From Bradysia coprophila (taxonomy: Eukaryota > Arthropoda > Insecta > Diptera > Sciaridae): a DNA stretch of 64,000 bases. The stretch is from the NCBI RefSeq assembly GCF_014529535.1, contig NW_023503493.1, positions 3,224,001 through 3,288,000 on the forward strand, read 5' to 3'. Below the pieces are notes generated by a model. That model was not told where the DNA came from and made no database searches. It saw nothing but the letters and a program-made list of their open reading frames with translations. Position 1 is the first letter of the stretch, and every line of letters starts with the position of its first letter. The translations under genes were made by a program, and so were the position numbers. Positions 1 through 11,815 of the stretch are shown here, piece by piece.

Positions 1-943
1 CTGTTTTGACGCTATTACTGGGAGTATAAGTTGGAAGTCGTGAGACTTAACCTTTTCCTCTAATATTTTAGATAATAAAAGGAGAGATGTTCTGAGCCGT
101 TACTGCTGTCGATACAATAATTTCACAGCACAATTAAGTGATATTGAGTGTAGTACATACACTATGATATACAATGCATAGTGTGGTAAACCTGCAGCAA
201 ATCCCATATACTACTCGTAAGATTTTATTCATTTAATTTTTGTTCTCTTTTTACTTCGTTTGGAAAACATTTTTCCTTTGATAACTTCCCTTTGTAGCGG
301 TGAATGCGTAATATATGTGAAATTTATCAGACATTATTATCCCTTTGCCGTAACCGAACCAGCGATAGCAAAAGTTTTCTTTGCGACAATTTTCATTCCG
401 AATCTTTTTCTTGCTTTTTCCAAATTCTCCGGGCTGGATGTCGTCGTTCAAAAGAGTTATTTTCAATAAAGAAATTGCTTTCGCAGAAGCAATATCACCA
501 TGCAGAGAGCTCGTTTCAGAAACATTGTTGCATCTGAACCGTTTGATATAATGGGAATACATCGTGTTCTTTACGGAAAACTTTCGCCAAAGTGAATAAA
601 GATTAAATTAGGGTTTAGGTTATTGGTTACACAGCTTTTTAATACATAGAACATGGAATACCATTTTTACCTGAACAGCGAGTAAAATTGCGTTTTTTTC
701 TTGCTTTCCATCGTTGACATGAGGAATCATTCCATACATTGTTCAGCCGTCGTATCGGTACTACATCAACCTTGTGTGCCAGGAGAGAAGAAACAAAAAA
801 AAACACGTCCAATATAGTACAGTCCCTTGTGTCAGAAAAAGTGGCTCCGCACGCTTGACTTTTTGTAAATTTTTTCTTCGTTGAAAGCCTAATCAATCAC
901 CAACATTCTGTGGAACAATTTTTTTTTGAGTGACACACAACGG

Positions 944-1146
944 GGTTGATACCAACCTCTCACATACGGCTATTCATCTGTTATCGATAACGACGATAAA
1001 AATAATGACAAACTGTGCGTAATATGGTCCTTTGTATACGAAAATGCATGTTAAAACAATTGAAGTACAAGATTTGAAATCAATCGATTAATTATACTTT
1101 GATCGATTGAAGTAATAGATTCGATAATAACACTGGTCATATGCTT
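944..1146 (+). repeat. Dispersed MITE copy carrying TATCGATA
   Basis: About 200 bp nearly identical in layout to 38737-39090: CACATACGGCTATTCATC, then the palindrome TTATCGATAA (981-990), then GGTCCTTTGTATA, GAAGTACAAGATTTGAAATC and GAAGTAATAGATTCG. The copy at 38.7 kb is split by a later insertion, so this copy shows the uninterrupted state. Related pieces with CTACTTCATTTG or its complement occur across the window. Family assignment to a known transposon superfamily is not possible from this copy. Confidence 0.7.
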
Positions 1147-3828
1147 TCCCTGTTACAGACGGACCTGAGACGTTAAGAAATGAGGAATAAGATAGGATAA
1201 TCCGAGGGATTCTTTTGAAAATCCACCTATCAAAATCGGACCCATTTCGTCTGGGATGGATATTTTATATGGTTTGAAAGGTCCTTGCCAGCAGACCTCA
1301 AAACAGGCCTTACACAGTCTCGAGCCACACCTGCTTGCTGGTGGCAGGTGTCTGAAGGTCGAAAAAGGGTGTTTTTTAACCTAATTTTTTGGCCGCTATA
1401 AATGATCGTTCCGGGTGAGACAGGGCTCGTTGGAAAGCTGAGCTGAAGTACTTTCGGGTCATGCCTAGTTTGAATAGATGTATTGATATTAGTTTGCAAA
1501 AATGTACATGAATTTCTTTTCGAAATCTGTGTTATCTTTACATAGGTCTGGGCTGGTACTGATGCCGCTTAATGTGAACCTAACATGTTAGTCGTAACTT
1601 ACATTGTCTAAGCTTTCCATCGATACCTCATTTGCAGTGCTGCATAATTCCACTCATCCTAAAGGAACGGCCACTTGAAGATAGATGATAAATTGAAAAT
1701 TTCGCGTGAAAATTTGTTGTGTGGCTGGTATAGCAAGTGTGGTATCGTTGTAAATCTTGGACTGCAGGCTGATCAGGCATTATTGTTTTGTTGCAAGAAG
1801 GGTTGCATCTGTGTATTACAGAGGAGTCCACGTTTTGTCGAGGATGATAAAAATGAACTTTTTCAAATATTGTACAATTCAGACTTTTGTAAAATACATT
1901 CTCGACGTTTAATAGAGCATGGAATCCTCTACCAAGATCGCCATTCAAAGAGTTTCAAACTCTCTTCATCTTGGACATATCACGATTTAAAAATGTCGAA
2001 ATTTCGACTTTAGCTGGCTGTGGCTACGTGGTCAGGTTGTCAAGGGAAGCCATCTTAACACGAATTAGCTTCGAATTAGTCCATCTATCCGTTGCGATAA
2101 CATGTATTCAAATTGACTCGTCGGTCCTGCACGGCCCTGCACGGCCATGAGTGCCGGTTCTCCGAAACGGCTGGATGGATCCGTGAACTGAAAGAAAGGT
2201 ATACCACGAAATGTTGATCAGGTCTTCAATGGAGCAAAGAATTTTCGGAAAATGTTGCCCTATTCAGGTAATATTTGAATTTTTTTTCGTCACTATGCTT
2301 CTCCAGTCGAAAAAACGATTTTCCATTTTCCAAAAATGGTTCTTTAGTTTTCCGTGTCCGATCATACGATAAAATAAAAAATTCGTAAAATTCGTAAAAC
2401 TCACAGCGACCGGATTGACAGAATGGACCGGACTACTATTACACAGTCCCTCAACCGTATCCTCGACATTTCGCATACCTAGCATCTATGGCAACGATAA
2501 TAAAATGAAATAAAAAACCATAACGATCCTTTTACAGGGATATTTATTTATGTATAAATGCGGCGCATTTTTGTACTTATATAGATATATCCTACACATC
2601 GGAATGTATCACTATGGTAATATGTTCACTCTCTTCGGATGGGCTAAAGGTATCCTTTTTATGAATATAAAACTCCACTCAAATTTACTCGTTCCAAATG
2701 TCCTTTTTTTCGAAAATATACTCATATCTAACGATTTTCCACTGTATGCAGCCCAAGCTTCGACACACAAAAAAAAAAATTGTACGTAATGTACGTGTAT
2801 AATACAACACCGGTGTGGTACTTCAACCGACGACGGGGGTATGAATAAAAAATAAATAAAAATTCGAAATTGTTTCCCCTTTTCCCATTCTACCTTTCTT
2901 CTTCCTCCTTTTCGTGTACAAAGCGAAAAATATCCTTGTCCGAATTTATATATTTCGTTTTATCCGACGATTCGTTTTTATTATCCTACAACGTACATGG
3001 ATGTATATACATATATGAGGAGGGTCGTCCGTGCCGGTGTATGTGTAGCAATGAGAAAATTAAAGGAAGGTTCGACGGTTTTTATTTGTATTAATTCTAT
3101 TGTATGACCACGATGGATATAGGTAGAAATAAATAGGGTGAGTTGGTCAAACACTCACACAGACACACACAAATAGCCATTGTAGCAATGAATGTATAGA
3201 AATATGTAGAAGGAGGGGCAAATTTTGTTTTTATTTACCTTCGCACTGCATTACCGACTTCTCCTGTGGCGTTCGTTGATGGGATGGGATATTAATAGAA
3301 TTTGTAATGATAAAATTGTTCAACTCATTGCGTCGTGACACAGCCGTTTTTTGTTTGGAACGGATTTATTCAGTAAAGTTCGAGGTAAATTTTCTTTTCG
3401 GTATAAGACCGAGTCAACGAAGAGACTGACTCAACGAAGTGATCGACTCAACGATGAGACAGACTCGACGAAGAGACCGACTCAACGAAGCTTCATCTAA
3501 CATATTACCTTTTCGATCTGTGGGTGATCGTACAGCGCAAATCGTTTTGTTGAATTTATTTTGAAGACAACGAGATCTTCTCAATGGTCTACCGTTGGAT
3601 GGATTCATGTGATAATGTTTGTGTAACAACATTTTAATTGAAATTGTTTAACATTTTATAATTGGTTTCATTCTTGTTTTGCTTCTGCTCTTATTGTATT
3701 GTGAACAAATTAAAAATTGAGAAAGAGTTTTGTTTCACTTTAAATGCTCTGTGTGACTTTGCTTATACACTGATTATGTGTATGGCGTGTAATTAATAGC
3801 CTCAGCGATGATACTATCTCCCGATGTG

Positions 3829-3860
3829 TATATAAAGTGATTACAGTTGTTAACATCAGA
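3829..3860 (+). promoter_or_regulatory. Candidate core promoter without an assigned gene
   Basis: TATATAAAG at 3829-3837 is followed by an initiator-like ATCAGATT, with the A near 3858, giving the usual spacing for an insect TATA/Inr promoter. A possible splice donor (GTAAGC) lies about 100 bp downstream near 3956. No coding exon can be attached, so this may be a 5' non-coding exon of a distant gene, or chance in A/T-rich DNA. Confidence 0.25.
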
Positions 3861-4077
3861 TTATATCGCTCACAACAAGTATATATATTGTGGCGGTAAA
3901 CATAAGTACTCGAGTCTCAATCGAAAATCTCGTCTGCGGATATTCGAGAAATGTTGTAAGCCTTTCCAAAAGACGTTGATATAGTTTACACAAAATCATG
4001 GTTTTCGTTCGATTCAGAAACGAATTTTTGACTCGGACCAGGTCTACCGTTTTTATTTAAATCGATAGTACATGTGA

Positions 4078-4530
4078 TCAGTCAAAAAAATCCTTAAATG
4101 GCAAATGTGACGCAAGTCCTTTATCTTACTTACAAAATAACTGATATCGCTGAGAGTAACGCATTGTGAGCCGTACGCAATAGTTCCATCAACAAAAAAT
4201 TGACTCAAGAAATTTGTGAAAGAAAATTTTTACAAAAAGAAATATTTTGTCACAAGTCACAAGTGACAGATGTTGAGGAAGCTATTGTTAGGAAAATGCT
4301 TAAAAAATGTACGGAAAGAAGTTAAACGAAAGAAAACCGAATCATCTAACACTTGTGACGCAAATTGCTTGTTGTAAAATTTTCTTTCACAAATTTGTTG
4401 AGTCATTTTTTTGTTGAAAAAACTTTTGCGTACGGCACACAATGCGTTACCCTCAGCGATATCAGTTATTTTGTAAGTAAGATAAAGGACTTGCGTCACA
4501 TTTACCCTGTAAGGGTTTTTTGACTGATTT
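4078..4530. mobile_element. Foldback MITE with ~140-bp inverted arms
   Basis: The left arm (from ATCAGTCAAAAAA through GTGACGCAAGTCCTTTATC and GATATCGCTGAGAGTAACGC to GTGAAAGAAAATTTTTAC) is repeated inverted and about 90% identical at 4375-4530. The two arms meet around a short central segment. There is no coding capacity. The GTGACGCAAGTC and GATATCG motifs recur near 8.5, 23.9-24.0, 59.0, 60.5 and 63.0 kb, so this is a member of a large family. The flanks suggest only a 2-bp target duplication (AT), which is weak. Confidence 0.75.
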
Positions 4531-5158
4531 CAAAAAATATTTGTTATTTCGACAACATCAAAAAACCTTATGGAAGTTCAAAAATTCTAGAGAAATGAGC
4601 CTGAATCCGAGAAACCAATCTTCGAATACCTCACTCATGTCGAAAAATCGGATGGAAGTTAGGTAGTGCCAGAGGAATCATCTGTCATCTCAAAATTTAG
4701 GAACCAACCAGTGGAAGTTATTACCTAATGATCCCCGCAGTAACATGTGATAGCTCGTTGAACTCGCTGTTTTTCAAAAGAATCCCTCGACGAGAAAATG
4801 TGAAATTCTGACAAGAGCAAAATTTGCAACTAGAGCGAAGCGAGGGCCGTAATTCGTTCGAGCTTTAATTTCCTATTTCTCCCAGATGTGAACACAAAAC
4901 AAATTGATCCCACGGGAGAAACAAGAGTTGAGAAAATAAAAACTTTAACATCTGAGCTGTCATCAGAGAAAGTGTCAACAAACGCCATTTTCTTACCGCA
5001 TCTGGGATGAGAAATTAAGGCTTTTCAGGCCGCTCGAGTTAATAGTTATTTTCCTGACACATGCAGCACGAGCCGGAAACGACGAAGTCGCGATATTCAA
5101 CACTAGTTAAGAAACATTTGGGAAAATGTGTAAACGGTATATTACATTCGATGCTCCG

Positions 5159-6639
5159 CAGAGCCTAATATTTGGGAATCGTTTTTGAGAATTTTTGGGA
5201 ATTTTAGCTAATTTTTGGGAATTTTTGGGAATTTTTGGGAATTTTGGGAATTAATTCCCAAAAATTCCCAAAAAAATTCTTTTCTTTGCATTTTTATAAT
5301 TAGATGCTCGTAAAAGATCAGGAAAAGTTCAAAAACCTTTAAAAACTATGAACAAGCAAAGGAAAAAAATGGGATATTTTTTGGAATTTTAGTGAACTTT
5401 TGAGAATTGGTTCCCAAATATTATGCTCTGAAGGATATAATTCTTGTCGATGTACTCTCTCCAGCCAGGGCGTATACTCTACTTGTAGGTCTCTCCAAAG
5501 CCGACATTAGTACAACACTACAATAATTTAAGAGCAATCTACACTCCGACTCCCTATGAAATACATTTTTGATGATAACTTTTTATTCGAATTCTTTTTG
5601 AAAAAAATGGCCTCATCGTTTGGTGCCAGAGAACATATAAGGTTTCGATAGCCACTGGAATGGTCCAGATTGATGTAGTGTACTGAGAAAAAACTCAAAA
5701 CTCCTAAAATTTGTGTTTTTTGTGATATTTTTTGGACTTTTGAGTTTTCTCGGCGTAGACTGCATCAATTTTGACAATAAACCGCGAGAGTTAGTCCATA
5801 TTATTTTTATTTCAATGAACACATCAAAAACACACTGAAAATGTATATTGATATTGGAAAAGTGGAATTTGAAATTCTTAATTTCAGTTTAAAAAGCCGC
5901 TCCAATTTTCAAAAAATCTCGCGCTTGAAAAAAAAAATAAAGTGGCTTAACAAATTGGGATGTTTTATTTGTTGACAGTTTGTTTTAATTGTGATCACCG
6001 AGATAACCAAAAAACCAACACTAACAAACAAAATATTCCTATCAGCTGACAGACAGATACCTAATATCCCATTTCGATTCTTTAGAGTTTCCGTACGTGA
6101 GTTCATCATGGCAGAACAAAACTTTTATTAAAAAAGGCTCGCGGTTTATTCTGGTGGCTATCGGAACTTTATATGTTGTGGCACCAAACGATGAAACCAC
6201 TTTTTTCAAAAAATATTCTAATAAGAAGTTATCATCGAAAATGTTTTTCATAGAAGGTCGGAGTGTAGACTGCTCTTAAAATAATTATTTTTGAGTTATA
6301 GCCGCAAAAAGGTTTTCGGTACCCTCTGAACCTTTGAACACTTTAACCGAAAATTTAAAAAATGTTCGAAAAAAATGAAAGATACGATTCTCTAGAATTG
6401 AAGACGAATCTATCACTCCTAAAAATCGGAGACCACTTGTTCCCCTATCACCATCACCTCCAGTTTTGGCGATATGTCGCTTAAGCTCAATTTACTGAAT
6501 ATATTATATTCAATATGTTCTGAAATATTTGTTGTTTTTTTTTGGAATTTTTGGGAATTTTAGGGAATTTTTGAGAATTTTAAGGAATTTTTGGGAATTT
6601 TGGGAATTCAGAGAATTAATTCCCAAATATTAGGCTCTG
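5159..6639. mobile_element. Composite element with CAGAGCC ends
   Basis: It starts with CAGAGCCTAATATTTGGGAA and ends with the inverted form TTCCCAAATATTAGGCTCTG. The 6-bp sequence GCTCCG directly abuts both ends (5153-5158 and 6640-6645). Just inside the ends are short runs of AATTTTTGGG. A second inward copy of the right end lies at 5411-5430. Another foldback element (5530-6285) is nested inside. The end sequence resembles that of the 44-53 kb element (CAGGGCTTATTATTGGG), so a hAT-like relative is likely, although hAT duplications are normally 8 bp. Confidence 0.5.
5530..6285. mobile_element. Nested foldback element with ~130-bp arms
   Basis: The sequence beginning TAAGAGCAATCTACACTCCG at 5530 recurs in inverted, diverged form ending near 6285, with TAAGAGCAGTCTACACTCCG on the minus strand. 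Shared blocks include GATGATAACTT, CATCGTTTGGTGCCA and CGATAGCCAC. The arms enclose about 480 bp with no ORF of note. It lies within the 5159-6639 element. The target duplication is unclear. Confidence 0.65.
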
Positions 6640-8825
6640 GCTCCGAAAGTAATCCAATACATGAGGGATGTGATACCAACACAAACTAACTAATGTGTCT
6701 CAACTGTCTTTCAACTTTACACTTGTCAAAAAACAGTTTTCGAAGCAAATGGCTCGGAGAACGCACGATCGAGTGGGAGAGTATGACAAATTTGTTTTCG
6801 AATTAATGAATTACTTCCACAGCATCCACGAAAGATTTCACGTTAAATTAACCGAAGATATTCGTCTGGTAATGGTTCATTTTCGGAGGGGACAAACTGT
6901 CATGTAATGGTCAAATTTCGCGTGGCGCAGGCAATAAAATATTTTCTTAAGAACAATCCCTCAATCGGTTGAGGAAACACTTGGATCAAAATCAACTAAC
7001 AGATTCGATGACCTGTTCTTAAGATTTCGTCTGTGTGTTAATAGAGACTAAATCAATGGACTGAGTAAGTGTTTCTTCTTGTTGGTACCTCGTATAGTTA
7101 CCCTATAAAGTCTGGTTACAAGTACGGTTACAGACTGTGTATTACAAATGTTTCATTTAAATAATTCCATGTAATATACCGAATCATAATTATCTCCCAC
7201 GAAAATAAGTGCTCTCGTTTCCAATGTTTCCAACGAAACCGAAAATGCGGTCAAAAAATTATTTATAAATTAATTAATGAACCCAAATTTAAACAATATT
7301 TAATTATCATATACCGACTAGTTAATACACACACTCACCGGTTGCGTGTTGCGTGTGAAAAGGTCACCATCTTGTCTTTATTGTTGATGCGTTTTCTTAT
7401 ATGTTACATTCACAAAATCCAAAAGATTTCATTACCAAAAATATTATAAAACAATTTGGAAGAAGAATGCTGATGTAATCGTTGGTTTATCGTACGCTAA
7501 CCATATAAATGATCATAATACATATTACTTACCAGCTCATGATATAAAAATGTGATGATGGTGTTAAGCAATTTATTGAATTGACAATGACCAGCGACAG
7601 ATTAACAATGGGCTACACCAAATTTAATATTTTAATGAGTGGATTAAATAAGAAATTACGGGAAATTCGACTGATTGTAGGTTGGGTTTCGGTAATTTCG
7701 GAAAAAAAAATATTTTGTTTTCAAAAAATAATTTTGGGTTTATCGCAATCAGAAGGTCAATTTAATTTAACCATCCACATGAGTGATATATCTTGTTAGT
7801 GTGATGGAAAATCTTCCAACGAACCGCAAATAGAATGACCGTAATGACGCGAAGTCGTTGGAAAATCAACTGAGCTAGGGGTAACGATTTTTATTGTTTC
7901 TATTGGCGAGACGGGCTAGGCTTGCAACTGACGACTGGCAGTTAAGACTTCGGCTGTGAAACAAATTTCTTAAGCTTCTCAAAAGATTTTCATTTAACGG
8001 CTCCCTGAGAAGCACTAATGGAAAACAGTCTTTATTGACTGCCCCACGCGAAAGTTAACCATTACAAAGCACTTTATCCCCTAGAAAATGATCCATTACA
8101 TAAAGACATATTCTTACTTCATTTTACGTGAATTCCTTTGTAATAATCAACTATTGCATGGGGCAGGCAAAAAACCAGAATACAATGGATGCTGCGAAAG
8201 TAATTCATTCGGAAACAACTTTCTGATACTCGGAAACACACTCGTGAGTTTTTGGACAATTTGCTTAGGTAACGGGTTTTGCGACAAGTGAAGTTTTGCA
8301 CTTCGCCATCGCCTCGGATATACGAACTCTCCACTAATCGAAACAATGATGGATTTTCCGAAGACTGTTGCTCAAAAAACACTCGAGTGAGTTTGCGAGT
8401 ATCAAAACATTGTTATTGTTACCTCTTGTAATGAGTTCCTTTCGCAGCATCCGATGTAATCTACCAGTTTCTTCGGAAACGAAAGTGAAGAAGTTTTGGC
8501 ATTTTTCTCCTGTACCTTTGTCACTTTGCATGTAAATCAAGTCCTTGTGTCTTTACTTACAAAATACTTGATATCGTTGTAGGTGCCGCACTCTGCGCTT
8601 ACACACAGAAATTTTAACAACACTTTGATCGAAAATAAATAGAAAGAAAATTCTACTTGTGACGCCCAATTGGCAGATGTTGCGGACTCTACTGTTAACG
8701 AAATTGTCAAAGCAGGGAAAAATATGTCCGAAAAAAAAGTCTGCAAAAGGAAAACGCCGATTCTAAATATCCAAGTTTAGGTGTCGTGTCGTTGGAGTTA
8801 AGAGGGGAAGTCAAAGAGTTGCTGT

Positions 8826-8912
8826 AAACATGTTCCTTAGAACCTAAAAAAAATGTTTGTAGTAGAGGACCTTCGTCACGCCCGCTTACCAACGTGCGGG
8901 CATGGTTCGCAT
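8826..8912 (+). repeat. Repeat with GC-rich hairpin, shared with 32 kb
   Basis: CGTCACGCCCGCTTACCAAC followed by GTGCGGGCATG can fold as GCCCGC/GTGCGGGC. Nearly the same sequence is found at about 31970-32055. The two copies define a short dispersed repeat of unknown class. Confidence 0.5.
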
Positions 8913-10484
8913 CTGTTTGGGACAGTTGATTGCAGTCACTTTTGCATGAAACAACCAGCGATATTGCTTAAAATCAAAACTATTCAAGCAGTAGACAGCT
9001 GCCACTTGAAGTGCGTAAAATCAATCGTCCCAGAAGGATACGTAAAAAACAGTTTAATATCCAAGTCGAGGCAACTTTTGTTATAGCTTGCAATCCGTTG
9101 CAAATGGCAATCTCTCCATCGCCCGTACTTTTTCAATACCTACTGCCCCGTTCTACTTCGCAAGACCTGTCCTCAACTTAGATTATTTAAATTTAAAGTT
9201 AGTGCTAAAATAAGTATGGAAAACGGTAGTCTACCCCTATGTGGAAAACCTAAAAAACGGAATCGGGTCCACATCTGTTAGCTACATAACAGGCAAAAAA
9301 CAAGCAATTCGCTTCACCTACTCTTAAATTAATAGGAAAACTAAATGTTAAAATGAATGAAGTACTAGATCTCGTAACGAACAGGAGAAAATTTTGTTCG
9401 AACAATAGAAGTAATAGATTTGATGATTTTACCAGATGATATGTTCGTATGAGGTATGTTCGCTGCAACACAAACAACAATCAAAACATACTATCGAATT
9501 ACGACAGTGAACAATTTAGCGACTCCACCCTGATGACTTCGACATAACTGGTAACTAAAGCTTGCTAAATGTAATTGTAATGGATGGAATCGTCTTCTGT
9601 GCCATTTGAACTTTGTTGCATTTAGCCGGTAACTGGCTGTATAAATGTGTGGCTGTTCAAACATAATCGCTAAATTGTGTGTTCACATAACAGGATTAGC
9701 ATAAAGTGTGACTCCATACACGAAATGCCATTAATCATACTCAAGTTCATCGGTTGTTGGAATTCATATGTTAAAAATGGGAAAGAATGAAAATATTTTG
9801 TACAAATTAATTACAATCAATTGCTTATGCAAATACAAATACAAATTTGTATAATTCAATTGGACAAACCATCAAAAAAATGAAAGAAATAAAATCGAGA
9901 TGTGTGTTACCGTACGTCCATAAGTCGTCATATGAGCGAGTCAGCGAAATAAAATTTAGTGAAAAAAAAAACCAAATCATCTCTAAAAGGCCACAAAATA
10001 TAATGAGAAATTATCGTGCCATCATTGTAGAGGATGTGTACACATTCATTTTTGTACTTTACATTTAAATGATCGTTCGAAGATTAAGTGTTTGTTCGGA
10101 TTAGGATGATTTTTTCTCGCCGTACGCGATTTATTGTTAACAATTTAGAAATATCGAGACGAGAATATCGTGGCAACGAACTCTTTTTTTGTTGTTGTTG
10201 TTGTTGTTTGTGCTTTCGTTTTCATGGAAAGAGTCATCAATTATATCACACACACTCTTTGTGACGCATGATGTTCGTCAATCTTAAGCGTTTTGAGAGG
10301 ATTGTTATTCAATAGTTCTGGCATACACCGAGAGAAAAATGATGGCAAAACACAAAAATGAATCGATTTCGTACAATTTTGCAAAATTTAGAATTTTCAC
10401 AAGTAATGTAGGACAGTAGTGTTCATCTGATACCTATAGTCTGTTCACCTCAAGAAAAAACAATTTAAGATTATTCAGATTTTC

Positions 10485-10597
10485 AAAAGTCATCGATGAA
10501 TTTTTGGCGCAAAATTTGAATTCGCTAAGGCATTTTCAAATTTTGCGCCAAAATATCAAAAATCACTTTTAAATGACAGTGAACATCGATGACCTTT
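10485..10597. mobile_element. 113-bp foldback MITE (GTCATCGATG ends)
   Basis: The ends are AAAAGTCATCGATG and, inverted, CATCGATGACCTTT. The centre carries TTCGCTAAGGCATTTTCAAA followed by TTTTGCGCCAAAATAT. The same centre and ends occur at 35271-35411, so these are two members of one family. Confidence 0.7.
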
Positions 10598-11415
10598 AAA
10601 ACTTCAAAACACGTCAAAGATCCTTGAATCTACAACAGTTACATTTTCACTTTTGGCTCTTTACTATTTCCTTCTTTAAGGTGTAATTATTCGCAGAGGT
10701 TATTATTGATGCCATTTCGTGATAGCTTACCAAAAGTAGTAGCGACTGAATTCATTTAATATGATTCACTGCGCTCGTTGTCTCGTTGTAATTATTCCTT
10801 ACATAATTGCGAACGTTTAAATACTATACCCTACCTAATGGGTGGGTCAGCTGGTGAAATTATCAAAAGTCGTAAAAGAAAGGACCATAAAATGCATATA
10901 AGCCTACACGCACTGAAATGAGTTAAACCCGCTGTAAGAAGGAACAATACAATCGAAGGAATAGATGAGGAGATAATGCTATAGTAAGTGGGCAACATCC
11001 AAAAATAATTAGAATTTTCAACTCTCTTGTTTAACAGAATGACTGTCACCACTGATTCTATGACTTTAAAAACAATAAGTCCACGGCAGAGTAAAGTAAT
11101 CCAGGCAGTGCCGTGATAAGCCCAAACGCACTGGAACAAGTTAAAAACTGTGAAACTGTTTACAATCGAAGGCATAGATTGGGATATCGGTTCAGCACTA
11201 CCAAAGTTATCGTCCCATCAAAAAATCTGTCAAAAACTTTTTTGTGAATAGCTCCCAGATCATTCGGTATTGTCCATCTATGAACTTAACCTCAAAAATT
11301 TTATTTCTCATCGATTGAAACCAAATTTTTGAAAATAGGCTCAGAATTACTTAAGTTATCGAGCCATCAAGCGTTACTGACATTTCAATATTTTCTGTTT
11401 TTTTTACGGCTGCTA

Positions 11416-11512
11416 GGAATCTCGCGCCGCGTCATTCACAATAATTGACAAAATGACACATAAGGAAGATGTCACTTTGTGAGTTATTGTGAATGACGCG
11501 GCGCGAGATTCC
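11416..11512. mobile_element. 97-bp MITE with 29-bp perfect terminal repeats
   Basis: GGAATCTCGCGCCGCG... at 11416 is matched by its inverted copy ending at 11512, with arms of 29 bp. The trinucleotide CTA lies immediately outside both ends. A 3-bp duplication is typical of PIF/Harbinger elements, although those usually use TTA or TAA. The GC-rich arms stand out from the surrounding AT-rich DNA. Confidence 0.7.
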
Positions 11513-11636
11513 CTAACACCTTTTTTTACGTGTGTTTCATACATAAGACCAATCAAAGTGAACTTGAAGACGTATTTTATGACGTAAGACCCTAGAAATT
11601 ATCGACTGATGTCCATCAAGGTTAGATTTGTTGTTA

Positions 11637-11815
11637 ACCTTTCACCGGACGGTGGCAGTTTTACTTTTGGATCTATTTCTTCTTTTGATCGAAGTATTTT
11701 CAAGAGAATCATTTCAAATCTTCTACTTCATTTGTTGCGAACATGCATTTTGCTATATAACTCCTAATTAGTCAAAGCATGTCGCTTGCTACTTCAGTCG
11801 TTATCGATAACAAAT
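11637..11815. repeat. Piece of the CTACTTCATTTG/TATCGATA MITE family
   Basis: It begins with the family end CCTTTCACCGGACGG, followed by AAATCTTCTACTTCATTTG, TTTTGCTATATAA and an intact TATCGATA (11802-11809). Similar pieces occur near 0.95, 12.9, 19.06, 22.1, 24.3, 34.7, 38.7, 39.66 and 54.2 kb. It is truncated or diverged on its right side. Confidence 0.55.

Noticed and set aside
1675..2013. 112-codon ORF with several cysteines
   Set aside because: The opposite strand is open over the same span, there is no recognisable motif, and no promoter or signal peptide. Chance is likelier, though a lost gene cannot be excluded.
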